The notes: generated by a model not told the origin, from the letters alone. Positions 43,753-56,436 are shown, numbered from the stretch's first letter. The stretch: 64,000 bases of DNA from Lepisosteus oculatus (GCF_040954835.1 NC_090699.1:14625817-14689816); one strand, 5' to 3'. Numbers and translations: made by a program.

Positions 43753-45977
43753 CCCAGTGGGCAAAAGACGTATAATATACGTCTATTAAACGCATACCTT
43801 AGACGTCTAAATGTGGTCTGCAATTCGTCTAGAATGAAATTCTAATATACGTCTAAAGTTATACGTCAATTATACGTCTATGTTTAGACGTTCATTATAC
43901 ATAAATGGTTGGAGTTCTATTATACGGATACATTTAGAGGACTATTATACATATATGGGTAGAGGTCTATTATACATCAAAGATAGGTTTTATAGGTGTA
44001 GAAACAAGTGAACCAAGCCAATGATTAGGTTTAGAAATTTATTCTGAAAATACACATTCACACCTGAAACATATGTATTTCAAATTATACATTGTATACA
44101 ATCAATCAACAATCAACATATGGGCAATAATCATAAAAAACACAACTAGTCTTAAACTACAGCTACAAATTCTGGTAACATGGCAATATACAGTATAGTA
44201 ATGACAAACACAAACTAATTACATTAACACACTAACTCAAAACCACATTTTGATTCTTATACAACTTCTATATTTCCAAGAAAAAAAAAATATTACAATG
44301 GAAGTTAAGACGATTTTTGTCCACTATTTGCAAACCCTGTCTAATTGTCCTAACAGTTAGAACCAAAAACCTATTATTTTCAGAGTCCAGATCTCCTGGC
44401 CCCCTGCCTTGCATATGCATTCTTCAAGTAACACATTGCGTGCTCCTTTATTTCTTTTTCTGTTGATGTAGGGTGGGACTTCAGCACCGCAGCTAGGAGA
44501 AAATTATATATTACTTCCCAAATAAATGATGATTAATATCTTCTTTAGTATAATCTAAAAAATGAACGGTTTACTAAGCTCAAAGCTGAAATAAATGTAT
44601 AAAATTTGGCTTGCATCATAGCAGTTGAGCAATAAAGTCTGTCCTAATTAAAGAGTACCCAGAGTTTGAAAGTACAACATAGAATAAGAATAGAGAAACG
44701 GCAAAACGATTTTGTGTCATCTTCCCCATTCACACTATTTTATGTGCCATTTTATGCTTATTCACGTACTATTTTAATCAAAATAATATTAAGAAAGATC
44801 TGTATGTATTCAGATAGTATTATTATTGTTCATACTTACTCGTCAAAAGAGGATTGCTGAGATATTTGCGGATATACTTCTACGTTTGAAAAACGTGTCC
44901 AAAATGGTGACCAACGAATACTAGCAATGCATCGTGGTACTTAATTTGCGCCCTAAAAAAATAGTTGTACTTTGTCAATGGTCAGACAACACTAAATGAC
45001 ACGAACAGTCACTCAGTCTGTTTGATGGGCAGGAGGGCTATATCCGTCCAGGAACTGCACATATCAGTGTCGTTATTGAGTGTCAACATTACGATCCTGT
45101 TTGCTCAGGTGGACCGATTCCTTGCAGTAGTTTATCATGATACTTAAAATCGTTATATAACTAGGACTAGTTATAGCAGTCTGTGCTTTCTGTTGGTTTT
45201 ACAACATTTTTTTCTTAACGATTCAGAACGTCCATGTAGCTGCAAAAATGAACGCTTATGGTACTTTTCGCTCCAGGCAATACAAACCGTGAGAGTGACG
45301 AAAAATGTGAAACTGAACTTCATCGCAAATACCAGATTGCTAGTCGTTATCTTCTATCATGAAGCACTAATCAATGGCATAGCTGCGAGATTTCATTTGG
45401 GTAGCTGCAGCATACAGCTCCGTTTCAACCGAAATATCACCCCCCTCAGAATTTCAGACGCCCCCTACAGATTTTTCCCCGGGCACCGCGCACTGATGGG
45501 GGACGGGGTGTCCAGGAAATGGTATCAACTTTTCTCAAGAAAATAAAAATAGAAACTCTATAGGCACTCAAACATTTTACTGTTTTTTTTTTCAGGCAGG
45601 TGGCAAGACCCCCTCAGCAAAACCCTTGTATGCCAAGCTGTGGGCATTGATTCGTCGAATATACGTATATTCACGGCGAAAATACGGCTATACGTATATA
45701 TACGTCGCCTCGACGTATAATCAACGTCGAATTGCAACCGTAAAATCGACGACATTAATAAACGCATATATAACGTCGAAAACACATCTAATACAGTGCC
45801 TGAGGCTTTTTACTGTATGTATCGTATGTGCCGCAACTAGGAGTATACGGCACTCTGCACAGTGTACGAAGTAAATTATTTTCGCAGTAATTAATTTACA
45901 CGTGTATAATATAGTAAATATAATAAATTAATTACGCCGTGAATATACGTATATTCGACGAATCAATGCCCACTGGG
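43753..45977. mobile_element. DNA transposon, AT target duplication (ISL2EU-like, non-autonomous)
   Basis: 2225 bp with ends CCCAGTGGGCA...TGCCCACTGGG flanked by AT (43751-43752, 45978-45979). The sister sequence at about 60092 has a single AT, which defines the insertion. A 2-bp AT duplication is known for ISL2EU-group elements, so that class is suggested. The left part is full of 'tatacgtct' motifs. No transposase frame recognised. Confidence 0.7.
45641..45972. repeat. Inner foldback with ~38-bp perfect inverted ends
   Basis: TGGGCATTGATTCGTCGAAT continuing to GGCG at 45678 is exactly mirrored at 45935-45972, the right end of the DNA element. Rich in palindromic 'atatacgtatat'. It may be a smaller MITE sharing the right end, or an internal copy of the right terminus. 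Confidence 0.75.
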
Positions 45978-46283
45978 ATGTCTGTTACTTCTATTTTTTG
46001 TTTTGTTTAATGTAAATATCATTACTTTCATTTGCTTTGGCAACACTGATTGTACCCATCGGTCATGCTAATAAAGCACCTTGAATTGAACTGAATTGTA
46101 TGGAAGCCCGTTTCCGCCAGGGAGTAAAAAAAACGCTTTATGGTATCTCAGAATTCCGACTTAGTATCTCAGAATTGCGACTTAGTATTTCAGAATTCCG
46201 ACTTAGCATCTCAGAATTCCGACTTTATATCTCACATTTGCGACTTCGAAATAGCCATATTTCATTGTCTGTCCTTTTGTTAT

Positions 46284-46400
46284 TGTAACGGATTCGGGTT
46301 CTAGGGCTTGTGCCCTCGCCGCTCCCACCCTAGTTCGTGCCTCACTGCACTGGCTCGAACCTGAGACTTGCCAGCTGAGCTAAAGAAGACCTTCTCTTTT
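46284..46400 (-). repeat. tRNA-like segment in MITE left arm
   Basis: The minus strand reads TTTAGCTCAGCTGGCAAG, a perfect Pol III A box (TAGCTCAGCTGG), then CAGGTTCGAGCC, a B box. It ends at the TGTAACGG-type terminus. The strongest tRNA-like signature in the window, but too short and rearranged for a tRNA gene. Confidence 0.6.
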
Positions 46401-46703
46401 AAGTAAAAAAAGGACATACAATGGAAATACGTAAAAAGTATGTTTCAGCTTTTATAATTGTGAATTCTTCTGGATGTGAAGTGCCTATTTCTGTATCTTA
46501 TTTCATATTCTGTCTCCGTAAATAAAAACTATTTTTAAAAAGCCCACCGTGCCCTATTACATCCGGGTACTATGGAAGCCTCACTGGCGGAAATGGGATT
46601 CTATAAAAATTAGTGTAATTAATTTGATTTTTATTAGGGCACTGTACAAGACAAGTCTTCAGGCTTATAGATCCTATGATCCTGTACGATTCATGAAAAT
46701 AGT

Positions 46704-46901
46704 GTAACGGAACGGCCGACATACAGGTTGTACGATCTGGTTGCAGTGTGGTGACGGCACCACCCTCCCCTGCGCATAACAGGGATGCTGGCCGCCGGGG
46801 TTAAAGAAAGTGATCTTAAAGAAAGTGAGCCAGTGCAGCGAGGCACGAACTAGGGTGGGAGCGGCGAGGGCACAAGCCCTAGAACCCGAATCCGTTACAA
46901 T
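46704..46901 (+). mobile_element. Third TGTAACG...CGTTACA element
   Basis: TGTAACGGAACGGCCGACAT to ATCCGTTACA, about 198 bp, inside the MITE. It shares 'gtggtgacggcaccaccctc' and the tRNA-like block with 32786-33023. Confidence 0.65.
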
Positions 46902-47128
46902 AACAAAAGGACAGACAATGAAATATGGCTATTTCGAAGTCGCAAATGTGAGATATAAAGTCGGAATTCTGAGTTACTAAGTCGGAATTCTGAGTTGCTA
47001 AGTCACAATTCTGAGATACTAAGTCGGAATTCTGAGATGCTAAGTCGCAATTCTGAGTTACTAAGTCGGAATTCTGAGATACCATAGCGCGTTTTTTTTT
47101 TACTCCCTGGCGGAAACGGGCTTCCATA

Positions 47129-47258
47129 GAATTGAGAGAGGGGGCTTCCCGTGGAGAATCCCTCAGCGGTGCGTCTGAGTCACACGGCGCCTTGAGAGTC
47201 TATTGTAACGAACGGCCGACATACAGGTTTTGTTATTTACACACCACACATACAAAAA
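47129..47258 (+). repeat. Arm of foldback unit, interrupted by the L2 element
   Basis: 'ggcttcccgtggagaatccc' to 'ccacacatacaaaaac' continues at 48713 after the L2 insertion. The same sequence is at 39385-39500 and 60226-60345, and inverted at 50180-50310 and 61670-61790. Confidence 0.8.
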
Positions 47259-48712
47259 CCTTAAAAAATTTTGCCCCATCTCCAACTTACCCTTTCTTGC
47301 AAAAATTCTGGAACGTGCTGTCACATTTCAGTTACATAACCACCTCATGACAAACAACCTTTTCGAACCCCTCCAATCTGGCTTCCGTCAACTTCACAGC
47401 ACAGAAACTGCCCTGGTCAAAGTCACTAACGATCTTCTAATAGCTTCTGATTCTGGTTCTCTTTCCATACTCATCCTTCTTGATCTCAGTGCTGCTTTTG
47501 ACACCGTTGACCATGACATCTTACTTTCTCATCTTGTGTTTGGAGTTTCTGACGCTGCTCTCAAATGGTTCAAGTCTTACCTTACTAATCGCTATCACTT
47601 TGACTCTCTTAATTGGTATACAGTAGGTCTGAAATTGGTCTTGTTAAGTCTGGTGTTCCTCAGGGCTCAATACTGGGCCCCTTGCTTTTCAGCACATGTT
47701 CCCACTTTGTCAGCTTTTAAGATCATATGGCCCCAGCTATCATTTCTACGCTGATGATATTCAAATATACATCCATAACAAACGTGACACAGAAGTGGCT
47801 GTCTCTTTGCTATCTAATTGCATCTTTGACATAAAAATTTGGATGACTCAAAACTTCCTTCATCTTAACTGCGACAAGACTGAAGTCTTGCTTATTGGCA
47901 CCCCCCATCGACTTCATTAAGCCAGTCCTGTAACCCTATCTGTAGATGGTTCTGTACTTGAGCTTCAATCTAAATTGAAAAACCTTGGGGTTATATTCGA
48001 TTCTGGCTTAACATTCGACCCACATGTGCAGCATACTGTCAAAACATCTTTTTTTTAACCTCAGAAATATCGCTAGACTACGCCCTATGCTATCACTAAC
48101 TGTGGCTGAAAAGCTGGTCAACACATTCGTGTTCTCTCGAATTGACTACTGTAATGCTCTACTCACTAGGGTCACTAAATCTACTTTGAACAAACTCCTG
48201 ACCAGGTCTAGTGCAAGTGATCACATTACTCCTATCCTGGAGTCCTTGCACTGGCTTCCGGTCAAATTCCGTGTAGACTTTAAAATCCTCATGCTCACCT
48301 ATAAGGCTCTGCATGGCTTGGCACCTCAGTACCTGTCTGAACTATTATCGCCCTACTTCCCACCTCGCAACCTTGCTCTTCTAATTCTGGTCTCCTTACT
48401 GACCCCCAAGCCCGTCTACATTGTATGGGTGACAGGGCCTTCTCCTGTGATGCCCCCAAGCTCTGGAACTCTCTGCCCAAGGATATCAGAAAGTCACCTT
48501 CTCTAAACTCCTTCAAATCCAGACTCAAAACCTTCTTCTTTAGAAAAGCCTTTACTTAGTACCACCATCCATGGTCTCCTCTGTATATTGAAATTGTGTT
48601 TTATCTTGTGTATTTCTTTTTATTTGTTGTTGTTGTCATCCTGTAAAGCGCTTTGAGAAGCCACCTTTAAAGGCGCTATATAAAAACAAGTTTATTGTTA
48701 TTATTATAAAAT
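47259..48712 (+). mobile_element. 5'-truncated L2-type LINE
   Basis: Protein pieces in order: FCPISNLPFLAKILERAV, SGFRQLHSTETALVKVTND, LLDLSAAFDTVDHDIL, active site FYADDIQIYIHNK, LNCDKTEVLLIGTP, FVFSRIDYCNALL, LESLHWLPVKFRVDFKILML, LTYKALHGLAPQYLSELL. Several frame changes make it non-functional. The 3' tail is 'ctgtaaagcgctttgagaag' and 'ggcgctatataaaaacaag' plus (TTA)n. It interrupts sequence contiguous at 39500 and 60345, so it came after the duplication. Confidence 0.9.
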
Positions 48713-48879
48713 AGGAGACAGAATATTAAGACAGATACAGGAATAGACACTTCACAGCCAGGGGAATTCATACGTATAAAAGCTGAAAATGATACTTTTT
48801 ACATACTGTATGTCCACTGTATGTCTTGCCTGTTGATTCTTTACATTTCTAGTAGGATTTAAATACAACAGGAACTGCC

Positions 48880-49072
48880 GGCATACGGGCTGTAGGAGCT
48901 GGTTACAGCGCGGTGACACCACCGCCCTCTGCTCCCCTGCGCGTAACAGGGATGCTGACGCCGGGGCGGACGGAGGTCTTCTCTAACTCAGCCGGCAGGA
49001 CCCCTGTCGAGAGACGCCGGGGACCCGGGCTCGATCCTGAGGCGGGGGACGGGACCGCAGGAACCCGAACTC
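48880..49072 (+). mobile_element. tRNA-like SINE-type element
   Basis: 'acagcgcggtgacaccaccg' then 'tctaactcagccggcaggac' (A-box-like) and 'acccgggctcgatcctgagg' (B-box-like). The direct copy at 60520-60712 is nearly identical. Confidence 0.65.
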
Positions 49073-49979
49073 GCTGCGCTCTGAAAACCTGCTGATCGCG
49101 AAGCACTGCGCTTCTCTGGGGGTTAATGGGAGAGCTGCGTGAAGGTGCCCCCCTACAGACAGCACAAACGATGAAGCCCACCTCATTCGTTAGTGCTGCG
49201 TTTGTGCCGTTGAAAGTAGCGTTTGTGCTGCTCTCGTTCCCGAGATATAGCGCCTTGTGTTTCCGGTGATCACGTGAACACAGGCGGTGACTTTGACCTC
49301 CAGTGACCCCGTCTGCCGAGTTCAAGCGCTGTGCCGCTGGTGCGAGAGGAACTGTTCTGCAGTTCTGTTCCTCTGTTTGCCCGGGTGTGGGATGGCGGTG
49401 GACTTTGTATTTAATAGCAGTATCTTCTGTGTGTTTGTGTGAACAGGAAAATTACATTTGTCTCCAATATCATACCCGAATCAGGAGAGTTGCTGGTGTA
49501 GCCTTAAAAGGCGAACATGACCCAGCAACTGCATGTTCTTACAAAGAGGCTTTAACGAGCATCTCTCAGTATCCCGGAGCTGTGTCCTTTTTAAATATCT
49601 GAAGAAGTAATCGGTTTCGCATTGTCTCCTTCTTAAATAAACACAGGAATCCTACCTGTCTGTCGAGCCACGTATTTAAAAAGACTTGAACTTTCTGAAC
49701 CGCTTTTGCTCTTTTTTATTCAAAGCACACCTGCCAGCATGAAAAGCAACCAGGGCTGCGGTGAGTTTCATCGTTTGTGCTGTTTGCTGGAGGGGTGACA
49801 GCCTGGAGGTTGACATGCAAACTCGTCCTGGGCCATTACAGTGCGCAATGCAAAAGACACGACTTCTCCTGGGAGAAACATGATGACTTAATGATCAACA
49901 CATTTGTATTCTCTCGAATTGACTACTGTAATGGAACAAGTAATAGGTTTATTACATGCCGAAAAAAAGAAGAAAGAAA

Positions 49980-50310
49980 AAAAAGAAACCAGCTCCTACA
50001 GCCTGTATACAGCCCAGCAGTTTCTGTTGTATTTAAATCCTGCTACAAATGTAAAGAATCAAAAGGCAAGACATACATTGGACATACAGTATGGAAAAAG
50101 TATCATTTTCAGCTTTTATACTTGTGAATTCCCCTGGATGTAAAGTGTCTATTCCTGTATCTGTCTTAATATTGTCTCCGTTTTTGTATGTGTGGTGTGT
50201 AAATAACAAAACCTGTATGTCGGCCGTTCATTACAATAGACTCTCAAGGCGCCGTGTGACTCAGACGCACCGCTGAGGAATTCTCCACGGGAAGCCCTCT
50301 CTCTCTCTCT
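49980..50310 (-). repeat. Opposite arm of the foldback unit in the right arm
   Basis: The reverse complement of 47129-47258 plus 48713-48905, so these form a hairpin pair around the loop 48905-49980. The equivalent pair in the third copy is 60226-60540 with 61465-61790. Confidence 0.75.
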
Positions 50311-52069
50311 GGCGAGGGGCTGTATTTTCTCCGGTGGTGCGCTCACTGTCATATCTGTCGTATCTGTGTCTCCAGAGGGCAGGGTGGGCCCCACGCTGTA
50401 TTCTACACCAATGACTGTGGAGATCAGGTGGTCAGTGGTGAGAGGGAATACAGGATGAATGAAGGAGCTGTAGATATGAGCTCTGTGGAGATCAGGGGGT
50501 CAGTGGTGAGAGAGAATACAGGATGAATGAAGGAGCTGTAGATATGAGTTCTGTGGAGATCAGATGGTCAGTGGTGAGAGAGAATACAGGATGGGTAGAG
50601 AAGCTGTAGATACGAGCTCTGTGGAGATCAGGTGGTCAGTGGTGAGAGAGAATACAGGATGGTCTCAGGTTCGAGAAAGAGGCTGAAACAGATTTTGCAT
50701 CCTCAACAAGGTTCGGTAAGTCATTCCCCAGTTTAAGGGCTGTGTGACTGAGAGCTCTGCCACCTGCACATTTCTGTTCATTTGACGGGTTTTGAGATAC
50801 ACAGCATCCTTTGACCGGAACAGTGTTAGTGATGCTTACGGAAACGTAAGATCACGTAGGTGGCTAAGCTGTCTTCGTATGTGAGCACAGACCCTTGAGA
50901 TGTATGTGGTGTCATATGAGAAGCCAGTGCAGTGAAGGCAGGACGTGGATGATGTGATTGTGCTTCTGTGTTCTAGTCAGCTCATTAGAACAATTCAAGT
51001 CTTTGAACGTTCCTAATCTGGAGAGGACATTCTGAATTAGCTGTGTTTCTGAGATGTGGAAAAGAAACACCAGGCACCCTCTTTCTATGAGAATCAACAT
51101 TAAGCTCAGGGTGAAACTTTTTGCCGAGTTACTGTATAGTATTTTTCACTGTTTCTGTGATGCTCACAGTGTGATCAGCCACATTAGAAAGGGGCTGTGA
51201 CATGTGATGATGAACTTTTATTGGCCCAATGATAAGGAGTTCTGTTTATCTGGCAATAGTTAATAAGTAATTCCAGTAATTTCTGGGTTTCCTGTGTTTC
51301 ATTTCAGCTTCACATTGGTTCTGAAAGTGAACACTTATCCAAGACGTACTGTTTATTGGGCATGTTGAAACTGGTTCTTAGCCTGAAATCTAAAACCATT
51401 AGAAGGGTTACAAACAACAGGAGGCCATTCACTCAGTCTAGCTACTGTAGTTAATAATATATCAATCTGGTTTAAATCCTTCTTTAAAACTAAATCCTGT
51501 TGTTTTTAAAGAAGCCCAAATATAATGATCAAGAACACAGTTGGACAGTTGTTGACTTTGACCCACAGGCCCACAACCGGCTAAAGAGCTGCCCCTTCCT
51601 CTGTGTTTCAAACCTACTTCACTCAGTAGTTTAAACTAAGTGTGAAGTATAATGAAGAGGAATGCGTGAAGATACTCTCACTTTTTCTACGAAAGCTATA
51701 GTTTTGGAAATCTTTTAAATAATGGTGCTCCTACAGAAGTCCTCCAGTTGAGCGATCTGCATAAAGGACCCACAGAATCTAAAAGCTTCGCAACTCAAGG
51801 TCAAAGTACCCATAGATTGTGCCAAAGCTATTTGAATCAAATGGCTTTTTATTATTATTATTATTAAATTCCTCTTTTAATCCTCCTCGGTGACAAGGGC
51901 TGTGGTTCTCACCGCGGGGGGCGGGCATAGTGGATCTTCTGTGGCTGGAGGGGCGTGGTTTCCATCACCAGGGGCGCCCCCTTGTCTGTAATCCTGTTTT
52001 GACTTTTTTGTTTTTATGTTGCCTTTTTTCTTTACCAGCAGAGTTTTTTTGGGGGGGCAGAAGCTACAG

Positions 52070-52078
52070 TATATAAAG
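52070..52078 (+). promoter_or_regulatory. TATA box of Ly6 copy 2
   Basis: TATATAAAG in the same context as copy 1. The downstream 5' exon ends GAGCTG/gtaagt at 52133. The promoter of this truncated copy looks intact. Confidence 0.7.
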
Positions 52079-52422
52079 AGACGGGACGTGTGTGCCGCTC
52101 ATCTCAGACTGACACCCCGTGTGCGCTGAGCTGGTAAGTCAACACGGTGTGCGGTCCTGGCTTCAGAGCCGCCGGCCTCTGGGCGCCTGAGAGGAGCCGT
52201 TCCGAGGGCTGATTCTTATTATTTTATTATTATTATTAACTCAAAGGAAATTGGGCTGCGTTCTGGCCCCATGAGCCGATTTGTCTCAGATGTGGAAATC
52301 GTTTCTTATTCTTATTCTTGAAGGGGTAGCATGAGCTCATTCCTCTTTTGAAACGAAACTGCAAGTATTCAGTGAAAATGAAATACTTATGGGTATGATT
52401 TTTACATTTTCAATCTGTACAG

Positions 52423-53131
52423 ACCCCAATATTGCTGTCGTACTCCAACAAGATGAAGTCGCTGCTGTTCCTCGCTGCCGTCCTGCTGCTGTCTCTGAGC
52501 TGCGGTGAGTTCACTCTGTCTCTGAGCTTCATGTGACTCTGTGTTATTCACAGTGGTCACTCACTGCCCCTTTTATCAACACAGGAGGTACTGACAACAG
52601 TTCTCCTCGCACAGACAGACTGGTCATTTCAGACAGGATCAAGGACACTGATCTCACAGACAGACTGGTCATTTCAGACAGGATCAATAACACTGATCTC
52701 ACAGACAGACTGGTCATTTCAGACAGGATCAATGACATTGATCTCACAGACAGACAGACTGGTCATCTCCGACTATCAATAACATTGATCACACCGATAG
52801 ACTGGTCATTTCAGACAGGATCAATAACACTGATCATGTAGACAGACTGGTCATTTCAGACAGGATCAATGGCCGTCATTATGAATTTCAAACAACTTTG
52901 AGCAACACTGGGGGAAAATTGGGGGCACTGAACACAGAAATGTTAGCTTTTCCATGGTTTAACATGTACACATGCAAGGAAGAAGGGAGAGAGATGAAGC
53001 ATACTCTTTTAGGGTGCCAGGTGTTGGCAGAAATGAAGTAGAAAGAAGCGATTCAGTGATGAGGTGGAGTGATGAGAGAGAGGCCATACCTGCTCACCAG
53101 ACTCTCTCCTCTTGACTCTGTCCCCCTGTCG
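52423..53131 (+). pseudogene. Ly6 copy 2, signal-peptide exon only
   Basis: The exon 52423-52504 with ATG at 52453 encodes MKSLLFLAAVLLLSLSCG, identical to copy 1, with donor at 52505. Intron 1 continues with the 45-bp minisatellite and ends abruptly at 'gactctgtccccctg' (53131), 14 bp before where exon 2 would start. Exons 2 and 3 are absent; unrelated TIR-flanked DNA follows. It can still be transcribed in principle but cannot encode a three-finger domain from sequence seen here. Confidence 0.85.
52608..52870. repeat. 45-bp minisatellite, Ly6 copy 2 intron 1
   Basis: About six units, reverse complement of those at 36484-37205, where there are about 16; copy number has changed since duplication. 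Confidence 0.9.
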
Positions 53132-53142
53132 TAGAAAGATTT

Positions 53143-55855
53143 ACAGTAAACGTCTTTACTGTGTCCATTGTAGTATTTAATATTTATATGGAATTTTACC
53201 TCTGAAGGGAAATCTTAGTGCCTGAACATAAAAAGAATAGGAGCATACTGCAACGCGTGTGAAGTCCATAAACGATATTAATTTTGGAACTTAAACATAC
53301 AGTATATGGCTGGTCTCGGTACTTTAAAGAAAAAATACACACCAGTATTCCATTTCTCCCTAAACATTTTAAGCATCGAAGTTTTTAACGTGATACCGGA
53401 GTCAACAAGCATACTTTTAGAATTTGATTAAAAGGGAATATAATATGGAATCGCGTATCTCAAGAAATTAATAACGATATAATTATATTCATGTTGCAAA
53501 AAAACTGCAACGGACATTAAAACTCCCTTGCTTTTAACAGAGCGTTCCATAATTTCTAACTACGAAAATGATTTAAACTGCGACACTTATCATTCACCAA
53601 GAGCTCGAAATATCACAAGGATCCTCTAGAGCACAGCAAAGACTGTATTAAAAGAATCGCGTATCTCAAGAAATTAATAAGATATAATTATATTCGTGTA
53701 ATTCGTATAATTATATAATGCCAGCGAACTCTTGTTTTTATGTCCACTATAACTACGCTGGGCAAACGTTCCGAGGTCAAATTCTTCCAGCACGGGGGTA
53801 CCTTTAAAGCAGAGACGACGGCACCGAAATTTTTTGGCGTGTCTTCTCTTTAAAGCCCTGGCCAAATATGAAGACAGTACGTACAGTTATAATTCAAACA
53901 GAATTAAAAACTACACATCCCAGTTACCATGGTGGTGCTTGTGATCATTGCGTTTAACTAACGAAACAGGGCGAAAAATCAGTCACATGACTTTGGGGCA
54001 GAGTTTCGAAAGCTTAACCTATCAGCAACAAAGCGAAATTTACACGATAGGCTACCTCCAACTGTCAGTTACACGACTGTGTATGTCGACATTATGAAAA
54101 AAATGTTTCAGGCATTGATGTGAAGGACAACAGAGCTTTCACTGGCCGATTATCATTATTATCATTATAATCATTATTATTAATAATGATATTAATTTAA
54201 GGGTCTAAATATCTAAACATATGTATCTGTATAGCAGGTAGTATCACTGTATTCCACTTTCTTTGTAAACACGGAAAAACAGATTCACAATGCAAAGCTG
54301 TATCGCTGTGTAAAAAAACCCGGTTTGTAATGAGCTGCTGAGCTAAGAATAGGAATGTTCCTGCTGGCAGAGGGGGTGGAAAGTGCTTGCGGTCATTTAA
54401 TTAGTATGCTTTCAGAGAAAATGTTTCAGGTGTGAAGAACATAGATCTCCAATGCAATTTCAACCAAACCTGTTCCCACACACCCTGCCCCCACTACCAT
54501 TAGAATATACACAAAGCACTCAAATCTTTCGAGCTAATGATCAGGTGACCCGAGAGAGAGCGAGAGAAACACCAAAGGGTGCGGAACCAGGGAACTATTT
54601 ACATGGAAAACGGGCGATCTCCCCAGACTGTCCGCCCGTTTCACTGTTACCTGGATACCTCTTTATTTAGAACTCACTAACACTGATTTTTAATTTAGAA
54701 GGATTCAAGTAGGGTTTTAGATGAAAGGCAGCGATCTTAATCTCTGACCAAGCGAAACGTTTCATTTTTTCAAAGAAATGTTTGTTAAAAAATAAAGTCA
54801 TAGTTCCATGGGATTCAATCACAGACCATGTGACATGGGAGTCAGGAAACTAACACACAGCGCCACCGGATTTAATAATGCCATAAAAACGCTATAAAAT
54901 AATGTGACTAGGCACAGAACAAGTTTACAGCACAGTACAATAATGAATGCTGACCATGACTTTAGAAGCATAAATTGCCTTACACTCAATTTAAACACAA
55001 GCTGTCTTTAGCCCTTTAAGCTGGTTCATACAGAAATGTAGAGATCCAGGCTCAGAACACACAGCTTCATTAGCGAATACATATGCAGGACAACTAGAGA
55101 AGACGTTTTACAGAGGATGGATTTTTAGAAACATCCCATCAGTGACATCACTGAAGTCAACTCCTAGGTACTGTAACTGTCGTGTGGATAGTTTCACAAG
55201 AATCAGACAAAGGTTTAAGCATCACTTGTTCTACATAAAACTGAAAAAAAAAACAACAACCCATAATGTACTTCTTTGCGGCTCTGTTTGCCCAAATCAT
55301 ATATTCACAACGTGAAATCTAGAAAATAATATTACGTAACCAAAATCCGCAATATGGAAACAGAACCTGTGTAATTGTTGATAGATGATGTACTCATAAC
55401 ATTTTTACAAGAGGAACTACAATGACTTGTATGTACTTGATATCTCTAATCAATCCTAAAACGCATACCGTTTCGCGCTTCTTATTAGTTGCTCAAAAGT
55501 AATTTGACCGTATGAAATGCATAATATAAACCTAGAAACATATACGTGAGCAGTACTTAAGCACTGTAGTATCGGTGTTAAGACATACCTCTCAAATACT
55601 GTAAATCAAGTTAAAATATCTCAAGACCGATTCTGGTCATAATGAAACCATGTTTCGTGTATGTTTTCTTTAAAGTACCGAGACCAGCCATATACTGTAT
55701 GTTTATGTTCCAAAATTAATATCGTTTATGGCCTTCACACGCGTTGCAGTATGCTCCTATTCTTTTTATGCTCAGCTACTAAGATTTCCCTTCAGTGGTA
55801 AAATTAGATATGAATATTCAATACTTAAACGGGCACAGTTAAGACATTAAATATA
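53143..55855. mobile_element. TIR-flanked element, ~190-bp inverted ends
   Basis: 53143-53340 ('tgaagggaaatcttagtgcc', 'gaataggagcatactgcaac', 'cagtatatggctggtctcgg') is mirrored at 55655-55855. The interior is AT-rich with no recognised protein. Two near-identical direct pieces 'gaatcgcgtatctcaagaaa' occur at 53449 and 53654. The left end starts about 12 bp after the Ly6 copy breakpoint, so its arrival may explain the loss of exons 2-3. Class not recognised. Confidence 0.7.
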
Positions 55856-56436
55856 CATATGCAGTACAGTTTTCATACGGTAATATGTTTATGTTCCTAA
55901 ATCAATCTCTTTTATGAGCATGTGAAAGGCATGGTGAATCGATTCTCAAAAATTACTGTACTTTGCATGATTGGAAACAAATGCGTGATTGCGAAATGCT
56001 GTGGTGTTACTTTTACAAAGACGGTCAATGAAAAAAAGAATGTTGACCAGGGCAATACTTTGAGTTTACACTTACAGCTTGTCCAAGGTCATTCATTATT
56101 AATACTATTAGTAATATCTTCGTTAAAGACTTTGATGGCCACAGCTCAAACATGAGAGGTTGAGCTTTATTAGCTGCACCTTGCGGAAATTCCGGATACT
56201 ATTATTTTGCTTGTCGTATTATAGGAGAATTTACGGTAACTCGCGGTATTTACCGGTAACTTGCGGTAGACTGCGTACAGCGTACCGGAAAATAATACGG
56301 TATCGCCCGCGCATTTTGAATGGCTGCATCTGTAAATGTATTGCACAGGTCCCTGGCATATATTGCACAAAAGTGTTTGTAAACGGGAAAAAGAAAAAGA
56401 AAAAGAAAGAGAACAGATGTAGCAGTCGATGTGTAG
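55856..56436. other. Unassigned, AT-rich
   Basis: No gene recognised. Several related short blocks 'ggtaactcgcggta' (about 56230-56270) form a small imperfect repeat. Confidence 0.4.

Larger units (their letters stand above)
43566..46098 (+). mobile_element. LINE 3' UTR copy, split by a DNA transposon
   Basis: 43566-43752 and 45978-46098 together equal the last ~290 bp of the preceding LINE ('ggagggaactcagttgatct' to 'aataaagcaccttgaattga'). An uninterrupted version is at 59926-60213. The split is caused by the element at 43753-45977. Confidence 0.85.
46099..47128. mobile_element. Foldback MITE with long inverted repeats
   Basis: Ends TATGGAAGCCCGTTTCCGCC and its reverse complement at 47109-47128. 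Inverted arms extend about 260-290 bp (46099-46364 and 46840-47128). Each has several ~21-bp tandem units of 'ctcagaattccgacttagta', followed by a mirrored tRNA-like segment. An inner degenerate terminus ('actatggaagcctcactggc') at about 46570 shows nested insertion. It splits LINE tail from the sequence 'gagagagggggcttcccgtg', joined directly at 60213-60235. Confidence 0.8.

Noticed and set aside
46284-46400. Possible tRNA gene
   Set aside because: A and B boxes are excellent, but spacing and flanks do not give a cloverleaf, and mirrored copies lie within a foldback element; SINE origin fits better.
54570-54640. Short likeness between 32310-32380 and 54580-54640 ('ccgggcgatctcaccagact' type)
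   Set aside because: About 60 bp only, not continuous with the inverted arms; too short to classify.
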